From Nonomuraea muscovyensis (GTDB lineage: Bacteria; Actinomycetota; Actinomycetes; Streptosporangiales; Streptosporangiaceae): 64,000 nucleotides of DNA. The stretch covers positions 1,178,001-1,242,000 of the forward strand of contig NZ_JACHJB010000002.1 of assembly GCF_014207745.1 (NCBI RefSeq), written 5' to 3'. The translations under genes were made by a program, and so were the position numbers. The notes beneath the pieces are model-generated. The model searched no databases. It was not told the DNA's origin and saw nothing but the letters and a program-made list of their open reading frames with translations. Of this stretch, positions 59,330 through 64,000 are shown in pieces; the stretch's first letter is position 1, and each line of letters starts with the position of its first letter.

Positions 59330-60007
59330 TCAGATCAGCTCCCTCTGGGCCTCGCGCCAGCCCGGCTGCTCGGCCTCCCAGGCGGCGGCACGTTCGATGA
59401 TCAGCTCGGCCTTGCGGGTGAGCAGCTTGTCCATCGACGGCGCCTCCCCGGCGGTGACGTCGCACAGGGCCGCGATCGTGAGCTGGGCGTCGAGGTCTTC
59501 CTGGGGGGTGACGGGCCGCAACTGCCGCGTGATCTCGAGCATGTAGCCGTTCGGGTCGTGGGTGTAGATGGACTCGATGGTCTCGTGCATCACCTGCATC
59601 TCCACGGGCCACTCCGACTCGTCGAGACGGCGCCGGTACTCCAGCAGGTCCTCCTCGTCTCCCACGTTGAGGGCAATGTGACGCGAGTTCTTGAAGAACT
59701 CCGGGGTGCCGTGGGGCAGCCTGGCCCACGCGTCGCCCGGCGCCGTCTGGTCGCCCTGCGGCGACCAGCCGAAGTAGTAGAAGAACGCCAGGCGGTCTCC
59801 GTTGCCGATGTCGAAGAAGAAGTGGATGAAGTCCGGGTGCCGTTCCGGGCCCCAGCCGGCGGCGCAGATCGAGTGCACGATGGGGAACTTCAAGACGTCG
59901 CGGTAGAACCGCACCGTCGCGTTCGGGTCGAAGGTGGGGAAGGCTGCGTGGTCGACACCGCGCACCCGGTGGACCGGCTTGGCCTGGCCGGGGCTGTTGC
60001 GGGACAT
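59330..60007 (-). CDS. VOC-family metalloprotein (extradiol dioxygenase/glyoxalase fold)
   Basis: A 225-residue protein with paired beta-alpha-beta-beta-beta units. The metal triad is visible: His20 in GVDHAAFPTFD, a His near 110 in SRHIALNVGD, and a Glu near 156 in GYMLEITRQL. DFIHFFFDIGNGDRLAFFYY is the core strand. The C-terminal 60 residues are helical and extra. It may be the ring-cleaving dioxygenase or an isomerase/lyase of the pathway. Family firm, reaction open. Confidence 0.75.
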   Translation of the reverse strand: MSRNSPGQAKPVHRVRGVDHAAFPTFDPNATVRFYRDVLKFPIVHSICAAGWGPERHPDFIHFFFDIGNGDRLAFFYYFGWSPQGDQTAPGDAWARLPHGTPEFFKNSRHIALNVGDEEDLLEYRRRLDESEWPVEMQVMHETIESIYTHDPNGYMLEITRQLRPVTPQEDLDAQLTIAALCDVTAGEAPSMDKLLTRKAELIIERAAAWEAEQPGWREAQRELI

Positions 60008-60036
60008 GTGATCTCCTTCGGTGAGGGGGTGGGCGT

Positions 60037-60792
60037 TCACTGGCCGGCGAGGACGCCGTCGGCCCGCAACAGCGAACCGGCCATCGGGATCTCCGCGGTC
60101 AGCCCGAGGCTGCGCAGGATCGAGTAGGCGCCCGCGGTGGCCGCAGAGAGGACGGGGAGCCCGAACTCGTCCTCGGCGGCCTGGATGAGATCGAGCGAGG
60201 GCATCTGCACGCAGCAGGAGAGCACCAGCGCGTCGACGTCGGTCAGGTCCATGCTGCGGGCGGCCTCGAGTACCCGGTCGCCAGGGATGCACCCGACCTC
60301 GCTGTTGTCGGCAACCTCAAGTGCACGCCAGTCGGCGACCTGGATGCCTTCGGCCTCGATGTAGGCCGCGACCTGCCTGGCGAGGGGCTTCATGTAGGGC
60401 ATCACCAGTGCCACGCGCTTGGCCTCGAGGGCGTCCAAGCCTTGGAGCAGGGCGCCGGCGCTGGAGAGGACCTTGGTCTCGGAGCCACCGGATCCGAGCT
60501 GCTCGGCGATACGGAACTCGGCGTCGCGGTGGTGGCCGGGGCCCATCGCCATGATCGCGACCAGGCAGGCGTAGAGCACGATGTCGACACCGGCGTCGCC
60601 GATCTCGAGGACGCAGCGCTCCCGCTGGGCGTTCATCGCGCGCAGCTGCTCGGGGGTGACGGCGTGCATCCGCATCCGGGAGGAGTGGAAGGAGAACTCG
60701 ATCCCCGTCCGCCGCAGGATGCGCGGGATCTCGGTCTCGACGGTGACGTTGGTGCTCGGCACGATCAGGCCGACGCGGTGAGGTGTGGACAC
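60037..60792 (-). CDS. Maleate cis-trans isomerase (Asp/Glu racemase superfamily)
   Basis: A 251-residue cytoplasmic enzyme that should convert maleate to fumarate. Counting from the GTG start (AGGAG lies about 6 bases before it), the two catalytic cysteines fall at Cys76 (VLYACLVAIM) and Cys194 (LSCCVQMPS), the same positions known for characterised Nocardia maleate isomerase. VGLIVPSTNVTVETEIPRIL opens the protein as in that family. It heads the operon with the VOC, small and hydrolase genes, behind a palindromic TetR-type site. Its product enters the citric acid cycle. Confidence 0.85.
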   Translation of the reverse strand: MSTPHRVGLIVPSTNVTVETEIPRILRRTGIEFSFHSSRMRMHAVTPEQLRAMNAQRERCVLEIGDAGVDIVLYACLVAIMAMGPGHHRDAEFRIAEQLGSGGSETKVLSSAGALLQGLDALEAKRVALVMPYMKPLARQVAAYIEAEGIQVADWRALEVADNSEVGCIPGDRVLEAARSMDLTDVDALVLSCCVQMPSLDLIQAAEDEFGLPVLSAATAGAYSILRSLGLTAEIPMAGSLLRADGVLAGQ

Positions 60793-60829
60793 GATGTCTC
60801 CTCTGATGTTCAACCCAGCGTAACACCTC

Positions 60830-60845
60830 TGTCGAAATATCGACA
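60830..60845. promoter_or_regulatory. Candidate TetR operator
   Basis: TGTCGAAATATCGACA has perfect 6-base arms around AATA. It lies 38 bases upstream of the maleate isomerase start, between that gene and the TetR gene, and is followed by a second partial palindrome GACATATGTGTC. Confidence 0.5.
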
Positions 60846-60920
60846 TATGTGTCAGAGATGGGCGTGCAAGGTCTCGGCCGGGGCTGGGGCGCAGGTGGGA
60901 AAGGGCTGGTGGGGGCCGGT

Positions 60921-61661
60921 TCAGCGGCGCGGGGCGAGGCGGTCGAGGAGTGTGCGGATCTCCTCGACGGTGCGGGTGGTCTCCGCCTCGGGGCCGGGGG
61001 CGCCGGGGCGGACCAGCATGTTCTGGGCGAGGTCGGTCACGGTGGCGACGGTCTCCTCGACGTCGGAGCCGCGGGAGAACCACCAGGCGACCCAGTTGCA
61101 CATGCCGAGCAGCGACAACGCCGCGGTGCGCGCGTCGACAGGCCGGAACTCGCCGCGTTCGATGCCGGTTTCGATGACCGCCATGACCTCGCGCAGGATC
61201 TTGCGCTTGGCCTCTCGGTGCTCGCTGCCGACCGGTTCGGGCAGGACCGTCTCGGAGCGGTCGAGGATCCGGAACTGGTCGGGGTGTTGTGTGCGCTGGC
61301 GCACCAGGAGGGCGACGACGTCGCGGAGCTTCTGAGTGGGGGACAGGTCGGCACGCGCGGTGAGCTGCTCGAGCACGTCGGCCAGCCCCTGGCTGACCTG
61401 CTCAACCAGCATGGTGAGCAGCTCCTCCTTGCTGCTCACGTAGTTGTACAGACCCGGCCGGGAGATCCCCAGCGCCTTGGCGATGTCGAGGAGAGTGGTC
61501 GACTCGTACCCCTTCTCGGCGAACAGTGCCGTGGCCGTGTCGAGGAGCTCGGAGATGACCAGCTGCCGGCTCAGGGCACTGCGCTGTTCCTGGGGCGTGG
61601 GTGCGGGGGCCATGTCGGCAGTGTACTTAGCTGATCTCTGCTTGCCGGACGCCATGGTCAT
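60921..61661 (-). CDS. TetR-family regulator
   Basis: A 246-residue repressor. A disordered tail of about 30 residues precedes the HTH (TTLLDIAKALGISRPGLYNY, residues about 55-74), then a helical ligand domain of the TetR_C type (WVAWWFSRGSDVEETVATV). The start overlaps the flavoprotein stop by 4 bases, so it is co-transcribed with the catabolic genes. Its likely target is the palindrome at 60830. Confidence 0.85.
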   Translation of the reverse strand: MTMASGKQRSAKYTADMAPAPTPQEQRSALSRQLVISELLDTATALFAEKGYESTTLLDIAKALGISRPGLYNYVSSKEELLTMLVEQVSQGLADVLEQLTARADLSPTQKLRDVVALLVRQRTQHPDQFRILDRSETVLPEPVGSEHREAKRKILREVMAVIETGIERGEFRPVDARTAALSLLGMCNWVAWWFSRGSDVEETVATVTDLAQNMLVRPGAPGPEAETTRTVEEIRTLLDRLAPRR

Positions 61662-63196
61662 GTCGTCACCACGAAGTCGGCACGAGCCGCTGCGACCGCG
61701 GTCGCAGCGGCGGCTCGGCCACCGTCGCCCTCGAGGAACACCCCGACCAGGCGCTCACCCTTGAGGCGGAGACGTTCGCCCAGGTCGATGCGCGCGGCGA
61801 CTGCCTCGGGTGTCGCCGGTCCGCTGAGCAGCACCGGGAGACTCCCGCTACCGGCCAGAGTGGCGATCAGGGCATCGGCCGATTCGCTCCACACGTCCGG
61901 CTCGGACCAGGTGACCTCGTGCACGGCGGTCGTGGCGCGCAGGCGGTCCCTGGTCACCAGCCGGGTCGGCAAGGTCAGCTCCGGTGCGGTCAGGGGGCGG
62001 GAGAGCACCCACTCGTCGAGGTCCGCCGCGCTGTCCGGGACGGCGTCCCCCAGCCAGGCCAGCGCCCGCCTGGCGCTCTCGAGTTGCTCGGCGGCGTAGT
62101 CGGTCAACGTGAGATTGCCCGACCGGGTCATGTAGGACAGGGCGAGCCGCTCCGCGGGCAGGCCGGCGCGCAGGCGATAGGTGTCCCACCACGCCTGGCT
62201 GCGATGGGCGAGCTTCTTGAAGCGTTCGACCGGTGGGCGCCGTACCGCCTCGTAGGCGGCGAAAGCCGCGGCGATCGAGGACTCGCCGGCGAGCGCTTCG
62301 GCGAGGGCGATCGCGTCCTCGAGAGCGAGCTTGGTGCCCGAGCCGAGCGTGTAGTGGGCGGTGTGAGCGGCGTCGCCGAGAAACACCACGTTGTCGGTCG
62401 ACCAGCGGTCGAGCGTCAGGTTGGTGAACCGGCTCCATCGGGTCCGGTTGGTCAGCAGCCTGCGGCCGCGCAACTCGGTGGCGAACACGTCCTCGAGCAG
62501 CGCGACGCTGGCGTGGTCGGTCTCCCCGATCGGCGTTTGGATGTCGAAGGCTTGCAGGCCGGCGGAGTGCCAGGTGAGGTCGTCGACCTCGATGAGGAAG
62601 GTGCTGCGGTCATCCGCATAGGGATAGGCGTGCAGGACGAAGAGGTCTTCACCGCGCTGGGTGGCGGCGAAGAAGGCCGACTCCACCACGAAGTCGGCGC
62701 CACACCACACGAAGCGGGTCCGTCCCAGACTGGAGCGCACGCCCAGCTCGGTGGCGTACTTCTCGCGAGTGCTGCTGCGCACCCCGTCGGCGGCGATGAC
62801 CACGTCGGCGTCCAACTGCGCGGCGTCGATGTCGCTCCCGCGGCGGATTTCCACGCCCGTCTCGGTGGCCGCCGTACTGAGGATCTCCAGCAGCGTGGCC
62901 CGCCCGATGGCCAGGTTGCGGGCGCCGTGCAGGGTGACGGTCGCGTCGTGACCCTTCAGGCGCAGGTCGTGGCCGGCGTAGGAGGCCGCGCGCACCTGCT
63001 CGGCCGTCGCGGGGTCGGCAACCGCCAGGTTGCGCATGGTCGACTCGGTGAGGCCCACGCCGAAGCCGAAGGTCTCCGCGGCACCGCTCAGCCGCTCATG
63101 GACGGTGACCTGGAGACCAGGATCCTTGAGCTTGAGCAGCCGCGCCGCATACAGACCGGCAGGACCGCCTCCGATGAGCTCGATCTTCCTCGTCAT
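61658..63196 (-). CDS. FAD monooxygenase, salicylyl-CoA 5-hydroxylase-like
   Basis: A 512-residue class A flavoprotein monooxygenase. The dinucleotide-binding GGGPAG is at residues 9-14, the second FAD contact is VIAADGVRSS near 145, and FLGDAAHTAHYTLGSGTKLA near 290 is the third. FGFGVGLTESTMRNLAVADP resembles the N-terminal half of salicylyl-CoA 5-hydroxylase and anthraniloyl-CoA monooxygenase, which act on CoA thioesters. It overlaps both neighbours by 4 bases. With the AMP ligase next door it fits the route salicylate, salicylyl-CoA, gentisyl-CoA (the sdg pathway known from Streptomyces). Confidence 0.8.
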   Translation of the reverse strand: MTRKIELIGGGPAGLYAARLLKLKDPGLQVTVHERLSGAAETFGFGVGLTESTMRNLAVADPATAEQVRAASYAGHDLRLKGHDATVTLHGARNLAIGRATLLEILSTAATETGVEIRRGSDIDAAQLDADVVIAADGVRSSTREKYATELGVRSSLGRTRFVWCGADFVVESAFFAATQRGEDLFVLHAYPYADDRSTFLIEVDDLTWHSAGLQAFDIQTPIGETDHASVALLEDVFATELRGRRLLTNRTRWSRFTNLTLDRWSTDNVVFLGDAAHTAHYTLGSGTKLALEDAIALAEALAGESSIAAAFAAYEAVRRPPVERFKKLAHRSQAWWDTYRLRAGLPAERLALSYMTRSGNLTLTDYAAEQLESARRALAWLGDAVPDSAADLDEWVLSRPLTAPELTLPTRLVTRDRLRATTAVHEVTWSEPDVWSESADALIATLAGSGSLPVLLSGPATPEAVAARIDLGERLRLKGERLVGVFLEGDGGRAAAATAVAAARADFVVTT

Positions 63197-64000
63197 CGCT
63201 CCTCCCGGGCGGTCTCGACGGCGAGCTTGTGCTCGATGTCCTCGCGCAGGTGCTTCTTGGAGACCTTGCCGACATTGGTCAGCGGGAACGCATGCACGAT
63301 CTCGACGCGCTCGGGGAGCTTGTACTTGGCCAACCCAAGCTTCAGCAGATGCTCCCCGAGGGTCGCGACGGTGAGGGGTTCGGCACCAGGCTCGAGGACC
63401 AGGTACGCGCACCCCTTCTCACCAAGCACCGGGTCGGGCATCGCCACCAGCGCGACGGTGCTCACATCGGGGTGCTCGCCGATCAGCTCCTCGACCTCCT
63501 CGGCATGGATCTTCTCCACGCCGCGGTTGATCACATCCTTGATGCGGCCCTCGATCGAGTAGAAGATGCCCTCCGGGGTGACGTGGCGGCGGGCCAGGTC
63601 CCCAGTGCGGTAGAAGCCGTCGCGCGTGAACGCGTTCGTGTTGTGAGCCTCGGCGCGGTAGTAGCCACGGATGGTGTACGGCCCGCGAGCGGCGAGCTCC
63701 CCGAGCTCACCCTCGGCTGCCTCGGTCTCGGTGCCGGGGGCGAGGATGCGGACTTCGTCGCCGGGAGAGATGGGCGCGCCGACGGTATGGTGCCGGACCG
63801 CTTCGGTCGCGCCGGCCGGGGTGAGCAGGAACATGCCCTCGGCCATGCCGAACATCTGCCGCACCTGAATGCCCAACTCGTCGCGGAGTCGTTCCGCGAC
63901 CTCGACGGGCAGCTTCTGGCCGCCGACGACGAAGTCGCGCACGCTGCCGAGGTCCGCGTCGCGCACGTGGGGGGCTTCCAGCAGACGGATCGCGAGGGCC
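63193..64000 (-). CDS. Aryl-AMP/CoA ligase, salicylate-type (5' partial)
   Basis: The C-terminal 268 residues of an adenylate-forming enzyme of the DhbE/SdgA group; the N-terminal half lies beyond the window. Visible core motifs are MFGMAEGMFLLTP (A5 region), FYRTGDLARRH (A7), GRIKDVINRGVEKIHAEEVE (A8) and the catalytic Lys in NVGKVSKKHL (A10). The segment AEGMFLLTPAGATEAVRHHT is typical of 2,3-dihydroxybenzoate or salicylate AMP ligases. It activates the aromatic acid for the flavoprotein encoded just downstream (4-base overlap). Confidence 0.85.
   Translation of the reverse strand, partial: ALAIRLLEAPHVRDADLGSVRDFVVGGQKLPVEVAERLRDELGIQVRQMFGMAEGMFLLTPAGATEAVRHHTVGAPISPGDEVRILAPGTETEAAEGELGELAARGPYTIRGYYRAEAHNTNAFTRDGFYRTGDLARRHVTPEGIFYSIEGRIKDVINRGVEKIHAEEVEELIGEHPDVSTVALVAMPDPVLGEKGCAYLVLEPGAEPLTVATLGEHLLKLGLAKYKLPERVEIVHAFPLTNVGKVSKKHLREDIEHKLAVETAREER

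Noticed and set aside
1..64000. rRNA, tRNA, riboswitch or prophage features
   Set aside because: I looked for tRNA-like cloverleaf ends, conserved rRNA strings, integrase or capsid genes and attachment repeats and recognised none.

Overview
The window is very GC-rich. Its genes are tightly packed, often overlap by 1-4 bases, use GTG starts freely and carry strong Shine-Dalgarno sites. Together with the protein families present (CUT1 sugar transporters without ATPases, many LacI regulators, an ECF42-type sigma factor), this points to a soil actinomycete. Something near Streptosporangiales or Streptomyces is my inference; no rRNA or tRNA is present to fix it.

Layout. 1-7145: a peptide ABC transporter operon (binding protein cut by the window edge, two permeases, two ATPases) ending in an Xaa-Pro aminopeptidase, then a FadR-type GntR regulator. 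7255-12843: an IS200/IS605 transposase scrap, then a HutC-type GntR regulator divergent from a five-gene operon (lipoprotein, two permeases, ATPase, HAD phosphatase) of the phosphonate/phosphate-ester or thiamine/iron transporter type. 12850-17925: a protein-kinase scrap, a YCII protein plus ECF42-like sigma factor, a RibD/DHFR-fold reductase, a LuxR regulator, a secreted protein made of two LecA-like repeats, and a small membrane protein. 18264-21095: a secreted endonuclease/exonuclease/phosphatase-fold protein and two divergent MarR regulators.

21303-55507 is mostly a carbohydrate island with six LacI regulators. (a) 21303-26619: a Gfo/Idh/MocA oxidoreductase, a DUF6807 protein and a cupin protein between two LacI genes, with only the last 41 codons of a sugar-binding lipoprotein left behind an intact-looking promoter and operator. 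(b) 27930-38644: an N-glycan utilisation locus with secreted GH85 endoglycosidase, CUT1 importer, GH38 alpha-mannosidase, a GH5_18-like beta-mannosidase and a LacI regulator. A matched operator precedes the importer operon and the beta-mannosidase gene. The GH85 gene is frameshifted near its 3' end. (c) 38757-48065: a probable alpha-1,3-glucan locus with GH13 alpha-glucosidase, CUT1 importer, LacI regulator and a large secreted GH87 enzyme; a secreted GH71 enzyme at 55668 fits the same substrate. (d) 48246-53891: a CUT1 importer with an unrecognised 402-residue protein and a divergent LacI gene controlled by twin GTGAATNNATTCAC operators. The island then ends with an HSL-like hydrolase and an acetyltransferase.

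57829-64000: an aromatic-acid catabolic cluster on the minus strand, containing an aryl-AMP ligase (cut by the edge), a salicylyl-CoA 5-hydroxylase-like flavoprotein, a TetR regulator, a maleate cis-trans isomerase with both catalytic cysteines, a VOC metalloprotein, an 81-residue orphan and an alpha/beta hydrolase. This fits salicylate to gentisate to maleate to fumarate, with the ring-cleavage step not firmly identified. None of the three CUT1 importers has its own ATPase, so a shared MsiK-like ATPase elsewhere is expected.
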